This document shows, piece after piece, positions 46,435 to 57,516 of a DNA stretch of 64,000 bases; within the stretch, counting starts at the first letter, position 1, and each line of letters begins with the position of its first letter. The position numbers and the translations under genes were made by a program. The stretch spans positions 558,001 through 622,000 of the forward strand of contig CAJZBQ010000003.1 in NCBI GenBank assembly GCA_914767885.1. The letters are read 5' to 3'. The DNA is from Blepharisma stoltei (lineage: Eukaryota > Ciliophora > Heterotrichea > Heterotrichida > Blepharismidae). The notes beneath the pieces were generated by a model. The model saw nothing but the letters and a program-made list of their open reading frames with translations. It had not been told where the DNA came from and searched no databases.

Positions 46435-49400
46435 ATGGCAGCAGCAGCTGTTTTTAATTCGTTGATAAATGCAGCCTTGAACATCGACCGATCGTCTCTT
46501 CAGAAGAATGCCGATAGTGACTCAATTGAAAAGGAGCTTCAAGAGCCAGCTGATTTAAAAAAAGCCTGGGCTTTTCGGCATAGAAATTCCATAACAGATA
46601 ACGAAAATGACCCAAAACCTTATGGTATCTGGAAATTGGGCTCCAGTGACTTCGGAGAATACGGAGTTGGCCTTCAGCTGCATTTTCTATTTCTAAAGCA
46701 GATGATGCTTATCTTTTTCATCATCGGAGGTATCAGCATTTGACCAATTTATGAAAACTATCAAGGTGACCAAATAACTACATCTGATGGGACAGAAATC
46801 ACTTATGGCTTGACTATTGCGAATAGGGTAGGAATAGCTTCAAATGTTACTGATGTGTCTGTTGCTGAAAGCGACCAAGATGATATTGATGATGCATATC
46901 GAGATACATGGATAGCTGATGCAATTTATACTGGGTTATTCATTATTGCTTTACTATTATACACTATACAATCAAAAGTATTAATAAGCAAAACAAGCCA
47001 TAAAACAGCAAGAGTGTCTGATTATGCAATCCAAGTTAAAGGGTTACCAAGGGATGAAGGAGTAACGCCACAAGAAGTAAAAGATCATTTTATATAAGGC
47101 TGGATCAAGTTTTTCAATAAATCAAAGGAAGATATTTATTTTTTGTAAAAATTAGTAAATAGGAATATAGTTTAAAGAAAAGTCTATATGATAAAGCATA
47201 GAAGTTTTGGAAAAATAATTGAGGTCTATCTCGGGAGAAGATATAATGATCTTATAATTTTTTATCAAGGAAGAGCTATCCTTAAAAAAAAAATTTGCAA
47301 CAGAGAAGCCCTTTTGCGTTTTTCTAATAAAGATTTAGAAAAGGATAAAAAATTAAAAGTTTTAAAACTTTCCTTGAAACGATTTGATGAAAAAATCAAA
47401 AAAGAGCAGCTTGTAAAAAAGCACAATGAGCTCCCTATAAAATATGCCTATATTACCTTTATAAGCTTTTATAGTGATTTCCATTTTAAATTATTAAAAT
47501 ATAGCTTTTTTCTTTAATAATAATAAATTTATCTAGCTAAATATATAGGAAGATTAATATCAAAACAAATAATTCCAAAAAAGACAAACAAGCTTGTATT
47601 AAAGCTTATCAAACAAAATGCTGCTGCAGCTGCTTACGAAAGAAAAGAAAAGATTTATATTTCAGGAGAAAATACCCTCTAAAAGTCTTCACAGCCCAAG
47701 AGCCATCTGATATCATCTGGGAAAATCTTGAAATTAGCAAATGCAGCCGCAGATTCAGAACTTTTCTAGCTCTAATACTAACCCTTATTCTCCTCATTAT
47801 TTCTGTAGCTCTCATATACGGTGTCAAAAGAGCTCAAAAAGAGCTTCCTAATGACTCTAAATGCGATTCTTTAAAAGTAGATGCAGATATCTCTATAAAT
47901 GAAGCTAAAAAAGAATATACCACACAAGACGAAACTTATTGCTGATGCCAAGGTCAGAGCTGGGATGATTTAATTAGTAAATCAGACTATAGCGACTACT
48001 GTTCTAGCTATATAGAAACTGTTTCTTGGTCATCTGCAGTCAAGTTTTTCAGCTGCTGTGGAATTATTATAGTAAATTTCTTTATAAAAACCCTCATGAT
48101 TCTAATTACAAGCTGTGAAAGAACAAGAAGTCGCAGCTCTCAGCAGACCCGCGTCATGCTAAAAGTATTTGTCGCAATGACTGTTAATACAGCCCTAATC
48201 ACTTATCTAGTAAATTTAGACTCTGGAGGAGTTGGGTTTTCGAATGGCTATATTTTGGAAGGAGAGTATAGTGATTTTTCAAGGTACTGATATGTGAAAG
48301 TTGGGTCAATTTTTATTATCACGATGTTTATTTGTGTTGGGTCGCCACATCTTATATATTTATTGATTATGTATCCTATAGGAGCCTGCAGGAGGAAATG
48401 GGGATGGAAAAAATATGCGACACAGTATGAAATTAATGATGCGTTTTTGGGGCCAGAATTTATGATTTCAATTAGTCTAAGTTAATTATTATAAAAAATG
48501 TTTTTATACCATGATTTTCTTTGCTGTATTTTTCTTCTACTCTATGAAAATCTAACAATTATAGAGCATGCCCCTTAGATATGGGATTTTCCCATGGATG
48601 GTGCTATTCTGGTCTTGATTTCCCACTGGAAAATGTTTTGGTTTGACCAAACTATATGATACTGGCCGAACCAAAAAATTTTCCAGTGGGAAAATCAAGG
48701 CCAAAACAGCGCCATCCACAGGAAAATTGCAATAGCCCGATATGTACTATCTAAGGGATATACCTACATGATTTCAACAAGAACTTCTCAAATTTTGACG
48801 ATAATGTTTACATGCTATATATATTCTGGAGGAATGCCACTATTAAACTGCATTTGTTTTGCTGCTCTTTTTATAATATATTGGACTGATAAGTTTTTAC
48901 TTTTGAGGCATTATAGGATGCCACCGAAGTATAAAGCTGATCTTTATATACAAGCAATGAGGCTGATGCCACTTTGTATTATTATTCATTGCGCTGTGTC
49001 ACTAGTGTGCTATGGCTGCCCTGATGTATTCCCTACTTCTTTTTATACAAAGTCATCTGGGTATGTGACATCAACAACCCCAAGCTTTGAAAAAAGGCTG
49101 AAGAATGACTCAACCCCTTGAAGTAATTTAATAATAAAATTAATTAATAATATGTCTTTATAGAATTAATAAAAATGGTCTGATGATAAAGTCTCTTATT
49201 TATTATGCGAATTTAAGATAAAGGTCGCTAGGGGTTATTTCTTAAACTTTAGTTAGGAATACAAATTTTTATAAAAGCACCCTTAAAACATTCTAAAAAT
49301 ATATAAAAAGCGTAATTATAAAATAATTGAAAAAAATTAATCTCAAATATAACATTTTTTGACTATTTATATTTTATGATTCGAGATTTAGGCATTGCCA

Positions 49401-50614
49401 ACATAATTTTAGCAGGCTCAAGTGCAATTTTGCTTCTTCTCATATTTTTCATAGATGAGGTCAGCGCTTGTGTGATGAAAAGCAAAAATCGCAGAACTGA
49501 CGAAACTCAAGACCAAAAGACTTTCAAGGAAGTTGAAATGGAAATCCAAAAATCAGGCCTTTCTACTTACAACTTAATGAAAAATCCTAATTACATGCTA
49601 ATCATAGAAACAATGAATGAGTCTGCAGAAATTACTAAAGGCCAACTAAACATCAGATCTACACCTTATCAAAGTCCAAGGGGAGCAGACCTACAAAGGA
49701 CAGCTGAGGTAAGTGACAATAATAATGGTGAGCCTCCAGAAGAAAGCAAATCAGAAACTGATAGGTCAGCAATGACTCCTGTGCTTAATAGCAATATAAG
49801 TGAACGTAGTGCTGACGATATAGGCTCAGAATCTTCATCAGACGTAGATTTCAATAAAGAAGAGCAGTCTATTGTATATACAGATACTCCTGTTTTTAAG
49901 TCTCCTAAGAAAAGCAAAAAAGTAGCTGTCAGTTCAGACTCTTCAAGTGATAAGGAAAGCTTCCAGAAAAAAGAAGAGGACTCCAGCTCAGACTCGTCTT
50001 CAGATAAGTCAGATATTGAGCTGAATAAGAAGCCTGGGCCGAAAATTAAAGTAAAAACCCCAAAGGCCAGTTCTAAGCCTCCGAAGAAAAGCAAAAAAGT
50101 TGATGTTGATATAAGCTCAAGTTCTTCTCAAGGGAAAAGTTCTATAGTCAGTCCAGAAGAGAATGAAATAAGCTCAGAGGTCGAATTTAAAAAGAGGAAG
50201 CCAAAAATTGTACCAAAACATCATAGAAAAGCGAGTTTTTCGTCGTCAAGCAACTTAGTTGAAGAGTCAAGTGTTTCTGATATGGAAAAGGAAAAATATG
50301 TGCCAGCTAAAAAATCAAAGAAAAAGCAGCAGTCAGATAGAGAAGAATCAGAACAAAGTGACAAAAAGCCTCAAAAGAAGCTTAAAAAATCACCAAAAAA
50401 TGCAAAAGCAAAGAAAGTGGAACCTCCTTCAGAAGAATCAAGTATAAGTAAAGAAGAAAGCAAGTCAAGTGACTCTGATAAGCCTTATGAAACTCCACAG
50501 TCAGTAAGTGATGAAAGCAGCCCTGAGCATGTGGATGTTAGCTTCAGTGGGGAAGAAAAGCACAAGAAAAATAAGAAGAATAGAAGAAAAAGAAGCAGTT
50601 CTGATGAAGAATAA
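46435..50614 (+). CDS. OSCA/CSC1/TMEM63-type ion channel, paralogue 1, 1134 aa
   Basis: Begins MAAAAVFNSLINAALNI. Removing four inserts (108, 110, 306 and 251 bp) leaves 3405 nt = 1135 codons. In order: cytosolic N-terminus with KPYGIWKLGSSDFGEYGVGLQLH before the first membrane segment (about residues 78-103); a second near 165-185; a cytosolic domain starting VSDYAIQVKGLP with EVYLGRRYNDL; EPSDIIWENLEI just before the next membrane helix; then the pore region (SRTSQILTIMF-like, YSGGMPLLNCI, YWTDKFLLLRHYRMPP), the signature block of the DUF221/CSC1 family. These are Ca2+-permeable osmo- or mechanosensitive channels of the plasma membrane. Unlike its two neighbours it ends in a ~370-aa low-complexity Ser/Glu/Lys tail (about 49490-50611). 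It is also the most diverged of the three. UGA is used as Trp (46741-46743, 47941-47946, 48288-48290). Confidence 0.85.
47091..47200. mobile_element. IES, 108 bp, TA-bounded
   Basis: Removal joins VKDHF to RSFGKIIEVYLG, as in the paralogues (HFSSFGEIVDVYLG). Confidence 0.95.
47460..47571. mobile_element. IES, 110 bp, TA-bounded
   Basis: Removal joins YAYITF to NSKKDKQACIKAY; the paralogues read YIIFNSKESRAKAF. Confidence 0.9.
48472..48777. mobile_element. Non-TA insertion, 306 bp, 10-bp direct repeat, holding a foldback MITE
   Basis: ATGATTTCAA at 48462-48471 and 48768-48777. Removing one copy plus the insert joins GPEFMIS to TRTSQILTIMF in frame; the paralogues read GPVFLIAARTSMIL. The direct repeat contains no TA. 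Confidence 0.85.
48571..48760. mobile_element. Foldback MITE, about 190 bp
   Basis: Long inverted repeats: CCCTTAGATA at 48572 against TATCTAAGGG at 48749, and TTTCCCACTGGAAAAT near 48627 against ATTTTCCAGTGGGAAA near 48680. The arms span about 80 bp. Confidence 0.85.
49124..49376. mobile_element. IES, 251 bp, TA-bounded
   Basis: The frame ends shortly after 49121 and resumes in another phase at 49376. TA 49124-49125 with TA 49375-49376 restores it (TPWS-MIRDLGIANIIL). A neighbouring TA cannot be excluded. Confidence 0.8.
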
Positions 50615-52058
50615 TAAGGAAATTTTATTATTTGAAAATAATTTTTGATGTTATATATCATATTAATAGAAAAGTACCTAAAAATATAAGAGCTTATAAC
50701 CCAAATAAAAAGACTCAGAAATTGAAAATTTTCAATATTAAATATTTTATAGTTTTGAATCTAATTATCTGTAAATCTTTAATAATCAGACTTTTGTTTG
50801 GTTTACGACTGTACTTTTGTATTATTAGTCATCTTTAATTCATTTTTTAGTTGCAGAAATGTTTATATTATAATAAATATTGCATCTATAATCTTAAAAA
50901 GTGCAAAATAAAATTTTATGAATATATTTCTTCTCAAATATAAGCTTAAAATGGTCCTTGTCTTATGAAATTAGGCTTCTTAATTATGAACAAAGGTAGC
51001 CTACGTCTGGATAATAGAAATTCGAAGGAGATATGATGCCTTAATTAGGATTAGAATCAACTAAGTGTAAGAAAGGCTTGAAGAATCATAAAAGCAACCA
51101 AAAATGGAGAAGAAGGCATAAATGGAGTCTTGTTTAGAAGAGCCAAATGTCTCCAAAGAAGAAGAAATTAATAAAGTGACTGTGTGACAGAAGTTATAGA
51201 ACTCAAAAAGTCTTACTCCTCCCCCTCCGTGAGTGAACAAAACCATTAGAAAAATCGCCATTTTTTTGCCCAAAAAACCCACCCTCCGTGAGTGAACAAA
51301 AATTTGTTTAATACAAAAATTTTTTATGGAAAAAAATTTTGATATTTAATGATAATTAAAATAATGAAATCTAGAGCTAATTCTGTTTAATTTTAAACGA
51401 ATTGCTTTTTAAAACATAAATTTTATAAATTAAATTAATATTTGCTTTCAAATTTTTGCGAATTAGATTTTTTTTAATTTCGAAAAAAAAATATGTTTAT
51501 AAAATTTATATATAGTTGTTTTAAAAAAAAAAAATTAACCCCCTCCGTGAGTGAACAAAATTTTTTGTTCACTCACAGAGGGGGGGGGGAGTTAAAGGAA
51601 TCATATTGTGCAAAATTCAGCGTTAAATTATAAAGAAAATTCGCAAAACATTTGAAAATTTTGGGAAAATTTTTTTAGCATAGATTAGTACAAGAAAATC
51701 ATTGACTGATCAGCATATTAAGTAAAAAAATAAATAATAAAGGGTCTTGCTCTTTCCAAATAAATATTTTAATATAAAGTATATATTTACACTATACTAA
51801 AAGGCTTTTAATCTTATTTTCTAACAATTAGATGCTGCCTTAATTATTAATTTTTGAATTTCTCTTAAAATTTCTAATTATAATCTTTTTTTCAGCTCAA
51901 ATCTGTGAAATAAATTAAAATAAAAATTCTATAATTTTACAGAAAATAAAGGGCATTTATAATTGTTTGAACTTATAATTGTCGATACCTTTCTGCTTGA
52001 AAAATATTGTTTATATCATATTCTATTCATCTAGTAAATTCATTTTATTGTAATAATA
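50615..52058. other. Intergenic with one MITE
   Basis: AT-rich. About 50950-51210 is less AT-rich and could be a decayed coding remnant, but no conserved frame is visible. The MITE 51214-51594 lies inside. Confidence 0.5.
51214..51594 (-). mobile_element. Intergenic pogo-like MITE, 379 bp, TTA-bounded
   Basis: Same arms as the MITE at 21051-21441 (reverse orientation). An intergenic copy shows the family is not limited to genes. Confidence 0.95.
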
Positions 52059-55000
52059 ATGGGATCACAGCAAGCTATATTTGCCTCCGTAGCAAATCTA
52101 GTTTTAGGTGGTAATGAAGACGATTCAAGAGATTTTGAGGAAGAAGGGATACTAAAAGAGCTTAAAAACGAGTCAAACTTGGAAGAAGCTAAGAAATTTA
52201 GAATTAAAAACTCAATAGTCAAGCAGGAAGCAGATGGGTCAAATCCAAAGCTATATAGCATTTGATCTACTTCTCCAGAAAATCTTGGAAAATATGGTGT
52301 TGGACTTGAGCTATATTTTCGCTTTATAAAACAGATGGCTATTTTATTTTTTATAGCAGCTTGCTTAAGTATTTATCCTGCTTACACAAATTCAACTGGG
52401 AGCATAATTGCAGATGGTGAAAGCCAAAGTGGATCAAGGTATACATTGGCAAATCCTTATTGGTTTGAAAGAGATAAAGATGAATTTTTGGATACTCAAA
52501 TATCAGAAAATGATAAAGATTATCTCCCATGGAAAAGTGATACTGAAAAAGAAGAATGAAAAGAGAGCACTCTCGACCGAGCTGACGAAAATTATAAAGA
52601 AATTTGAATCATTGACGCTATTTATTCATCAATTTTTTTGATAGGAATAATCGTTATCCTTATTATCAATAAAATAAAAATTCATGACGTTACATCTGGA
52701 GAAAATAGAGTTTCCGACTATTCTATTGAGGTTGCTGGATTTCCCAACGAAAATATTGATAAGGAAGAAGTAATAAACCACTTTAGCTGTTTCGGCGAAA
52801 TAATGGACGTTTATTTAGGTAGATCTTATGGAGACCTATTATATTTCTATAAAGAAAAAGCCACAGTTTTAAAAGAAATTAGAACTCAAAAAATATTTTT
52901 AGGAGGCAATTGGTCAAGCACAGGTAGCAACCCTACACCCCCACCCCCCTAAAAAGTGGTACTCCCCCACCAACCCCCTTTTTTAAATGGTACCCCCCAC
53001 CCCCCCGCCCCCCCTAAAAAAATGGCACCCACCCCCCCTTTCACAGATGGCACCCCCACCCCCATCCCCCTTAATATAGCATAAAATATATGAAAAATGC
53101 CAGTTTAGAGCAGACGTAATAAATAAATTATTATTTTAAATATTCAAAATTACTGATTTATACAATATTCACATAGCGTAGCACAATCGATTAAGGAGTA
53201 GATGGAATGGGGGTGAGAATTTCCTATAACTAGTAAGCTCACCAAATCTGAAAAAATTGTTAGCAAGTTAATAAAGATCTTTGATATTTATTAGCAATAT
53301 ATCCTGCATATATTTATGAACTTTGTGGAACAATGGCTAAAAGTCGAATTAGAGATCTAAAAGTAAAACTGACAATAGCAAATGCTATTTTTATTGCCAC
53401 TATGAATCCTGTTACCAATTCAGTCCTGCAATCTTTGCACAATGGTAATCAGATTAGCTTTAATTTATGAATCCATAAATTTAATGCAAGTTATTCTATT
53501 GTGCTAATTTAATAATTAATGCCATTATCTATATCTTTGGCTTTATATTTATAAATATAAAAAACAAATTTAATATATTTTCTAATTAATTGCTAATTAA
53601 TTTAAATTTATTAATTAATCATAAATATAAAGTAATTTGTGGACTTAATTTAAAAATATAGTGTTTTTAATGGGTTATGTTTAATTTATTCTGCTTATTT
53701 CCTATCAAATACTTCTATAGGATAAAACCGAGAGGAGTGGGTGGGGGTGCCATCTGTGAAGGGGGGTGGGGGTGTAGGGTTGCGACCTATGCTTGACCAG
53801 GCAATCCTGAAATGGAGTCAAATAATAAAAAATTAATAAAGCTTCAAAATAAACTTTCCAAGCTTGATGAAAATATAACAATTTCTGACAATAAAAAATT
53901 CCACAATGAGCTCCCTGTGCATAGAGTTTATATTATTTTTAATTCTAAAGAATCCCGGGCAAAAGCATTTACAAGATATAGAAAAGGATTTTTTGGTTGG
54001 AGGCACAATAAGAGCTCAAAATTAAAATTCAGAGGGAAATATCAATTAAAAGTGTACCCAAGCTCTGAGCCATCAGATATTATGTGGGAAAACTTAGAAA
54101 TAAAGCGCCTTGAAAGGAGGTCGAGGATAATTTTATCGGTTATTATAACTATTATTATGATGTGTGTGTCTGTTGCATTAATATTTATAATGAGACGAGG
54201 GTCTAAGAATGTGTTTGACTCATATAAGTGTTTGGAGTATAATAAAAAAGAATTGGGGAAAAGATCCTTACATGAAATTATAGAAGAAACCGAATCAGAC
54301 CCTCATGGCAGCAAAAGGGCCTGCTGATGTAGCCTGCAATCTGCAGAAGATTGAGCTCAAAAGCCAGAAATTAGATCAATATGTATGAATTATGTGTATA
54401 CGCGGCTGTCCTCGGCTACGGTTAATTTTGCGATCTGTTTTTGCATTGTGGTTACTAATTTTATCCTGAGACATCTCCTCACAATTTTGTCAGATTTTGA
54501 AAGACGAAAAAGCTATAATCTTAAACAAACCCACACAATGCTCAAAATCTTTGTAGCAATGCTATTTAACACCATTCTAGCTCCGATTTTAGTCCATATA
54601 AAATATACAGATGAAAAAAATGTTGATGAACTAGTTGAAGGCAATTTTAGTGATTTTTCGAAGTGGTGGTATTTAAGGGTTGGCTCAATGTTTTTTATTA
54701 TGATGTGCATTAGTATTGTTTCTCCTCATTTTCTTTTTAACTTTTTGGTGTTTTATATGAGAGGATTATGAAGGCGACTTAATAGCTATAAGCTGTATAA
54801 GACACAATATGAAATGCATAACGCATTTATTGGTCCTGTGTTTTTGATAGCTGCAAGGACTTCTATGATTTTAACAACGATATTCACTTGTTTTATTTTT
54901 TCAGGAGGGGTTCCGCTGCTTAACGTAATTGGATTTTTGGCTTTATTTGTGATATATTGGACTGATAAATTTTTAATCCTTAGGCATTACAGAAAGCCAC

Positions 55001-55957
55001 CACCATATAATCATCATATATATAGTAGCGCCATTAAAGCAATGCCGCTTTGTGTATTCTTTCATTCTTGTGTTTCTCTTTATGCTTACGGATGCCCAAA
55101 TGTTTTTCCTAAAGACTTTATAGAAAGAATAGAAACCTTTGTTTATAAAAATAATACAAGAATTGATATAAATTATCTGGATTATAAAGTTCAAGATCTT
55201 GAAGATAGAATTATTATGGACCATGGCATTGTTTTTTTAACATTAGCCATTTTAAGCTTCATATTATTCTTGCTATTTGAGTTTTCAGAAAAAATAACCA
55301 GAGAGATAAAGAGGAAACTTTTGCTTAAAGACCATCCAGAAACAAAAAAGTTTAGTGAAATTGAAGACGAAATGATAGATTATGCATTAACACGGTATGA
55401 TTTAGAACTGAATCCGAATTATTCGTATTTAATTGCCTCAATGAATCAAGATGTAGAAGAAGGAAGATGCGTGCTGGAAAGATTGAAACATTTAGAGCAT
55501 CCAAGGGCATCTGAAAATGGATGTAAAAGGAACAAAATTAATTATTTGACTATTGTATGAACTTAAGCCTTATAATTTTTATTTTTTCTTATAAATCAGA
55601 CATTGATTATGAAGTGATAAAATTGATAAAGATTTTTTTAAAATTATATGGTATACATCTTTGCCAGATGAATCTCAGAGATTCACTGGTAAAGTAAATT
55701 TTATTAATACAAACCCTATCGGATTAAATGAGCAGATTTCTGCTGTGTCCTCAGGCCCAGCATCTCGAGCTCCTACTATTCAGTCAAAACCGCCATCTAT
55801 AAATTTAAATTTTGAGCAACGCGCTGATTCAAACGATAAAGACGCAACAAGTACAAGTCCATATAGAAGAGCTCCTAAATTTGAAGTGCAAAACACATCC
55901 CTGAAATCGTATTCATCTGATGGTTCTGAAGATTCGAGTAGCGGGATGCAAGAGTAG
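52059..55957 (+). CDS. OSCA/CSC1/TMEM63-type ion channel, paralogue 2, 964 aa
   Basis: Begins MGSQQAIFASVANLVLGG. Excising 895 and 109 bp leaves 2895 nt = 965 codons. Membrane segments follow GKYGVGLELYFRF (first), IIDAIYSSIFLIGI (second) and RRSRIILSVIITIIMM (third), then the pore block: FAICFCIVVTNFIL, LKIFVAMLFNTILAP, RVGSMFFIMMCISIVSPHF, TSMILTTIFTCFIFSGGVPL, YWTDKFLILRHYRKPP and DHGIVFLTLAILSFILFLLFEF. The cytosolic domain VSDYSIEVAGFP with MDVYLGRSYGDLL lies between helices 2 and 3. The family consists of Ca2+-permeable mechano- or osmosensitive channels. The tail ends in a Ser-rich stretch with TSTSPYRRAPKFEVQ, nearly the same as in the next gene. UGA-Trp recurs (52262-52264, 54768-54773). 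Confidence 0.9.
52911..53805. mobile_element. 895-bp insertion with GGCAAT target duplication and C/G-run arms
   Basis: GGCAAT at 52905-52910 and 53800-53805. Inverted ends start TGGTCAAGCACAGGTAGCAA on the left, with the complement of TGGTCAAGCATAGGTCGCAA on the right, then continue into CCCTACACCCCCACCCCCC. Removal gives FLGGN-PEMESNNKK; the paralogue reads FLGDDPEMESNNKK. No TA at the boundary. Confidence 0.9.
55543..55653. mobile_element. IES, 109 bp, TA-bounded
   Basis: Removal gives NYTSLPDESQRF; the neighbour gene independently gives KYTSLSEESRRF, which supports the junction. Confidence 0.9.
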
Positions 55958-57516
55958 TTGATTTTATAATTAAAATTCAATTGCGGTATAGTAATTATGA
56001 ATATTATATCATAACTTTTCGTTATCTTGATTTAATTCTCAGAAATTAGATATTTCTTAAGTTTTATGCTTCATTTCCTTTATTTTTAAATAACAATTTT
56101 CTTAAATCTGGCGAGTAATTTTTTTGAAGATTTGTTTTGCTTTTGCTATTTTTGACTTAAATTCTTATGTTATTATATATCTTTATGGTTATTTAAGATA
56201 ATCGAAAAGCCCAATTTTAGGCCCAAAGGCCCTTATTCCCTTTAATAAAGCCCCAATGCCTGCTCATCAGTACTCGCGCAGCCTTGAATTTTATTTTTTT
56301 ATGATGAGGTCCTGAAGCCGCTTCCTGGAAGCCAGCAAGTTTGCATTGCTTTAACACTTGTCAATAGAATTACCTTCCAGAAAAAATAATGATCACAAAT
56401 TAGAACTAGAAACCTACAGCGTAACATCTGGTATCTCCTTGATAAGTGTTCCGACTTCTAAAATATCCTCAGGCACTTCTGTGAGAATCCTTTCTAACTC
56501 CGTTTCACATTTATTAGACTTTGGCTTATCAACTCAACATTGTGTCATTAAAACCTTGCCAGATACTCATATTTGCCCCCTCAAGATTGCTGACTCCTTT
56601 CGGCCTACCAGCTACAGGATTTTAAGAGGTCGGATCAGATTCGCCACACTATTTAATATATATTTTATTGTCTGTCATTTCTTTCAATATGTTATAAAAC
56701 TTTTTAAGGAAATAGACTCGTGAAACAAGTCATCTATTAGCTATAAAATGCAAATAATGTCTAAGTCTTATTGCAAAAGCTCTTAAGGTTCACCCTTTAA
56801 TGAAGTCTCAATTTATCATTTTTGAAATTATCGATAGAGAAATTGGCTCTTTTTTTTTAATATTTTTATTATGCAAAATTATAAGTTGCATAGTAAAATT
56901 AATTCAAAGATGTAATAAGTAAGATTTTGGCTTTCTAAGCACAAACATAAGGAAAGTTAAATAAGACTTAAAAAAATATTAAACAATCTAAATCACTAAA
57001 ACCTGAAATCGTTTAACTAGGAAAATATAAAAATTATAATTTTCAGCTTACATATAGCAATATTTATTTATAGCACTTGAAATTATTTCGATTTTAGCTG
57101 TAATTTTTTACTATTTTGAGATATAATTTAGAAATAATTTATTCTCTATAATATAGGAATAGATGAGTTTTCAATTATAATAATTTGATTAAAAGCTTCA
57201 ATTAATTGAATAACTCTTAATTTCTATTTTAATTATTCATCATATGTATCAATTATTTTCTCCAATCACATTTAAAGATTAAAAAACCTTCAAAGATAAA
57301 ATCAACTAATAGTTCTATAATTTCTCAAAAAATAAAGGGGATTTATAAATTTTAATTTATTAAGTAAATACAACTATTCTAGCTTTCTGGCAGATTTGTA
57401 TATCGTAATTTTAATTTTCTAGTAAATCTATTTAATTGTATTCCAATAAACTCTATTTTTCCTTTAATTAAAGTAAAATAATAAATCCTAAATTTATTAT
57501 AAAATAATAAATAATT
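55958..57516. other. Intergenic, 1.56 kb
   Basis: Mostly AT-rich. About 56190-56640 is richer in GC and holds an open frame (about 56358-56765) without a clear ATG or recognisable domain; I would not call it a gene. Confidence 0.5.

Noticed and set aside
56358-56765. A possible small gene between channel paralogues 2 and 3
   Set aside because: No good ATG, no domain and no paralogue. It is left as unexplained intergenic sequence.
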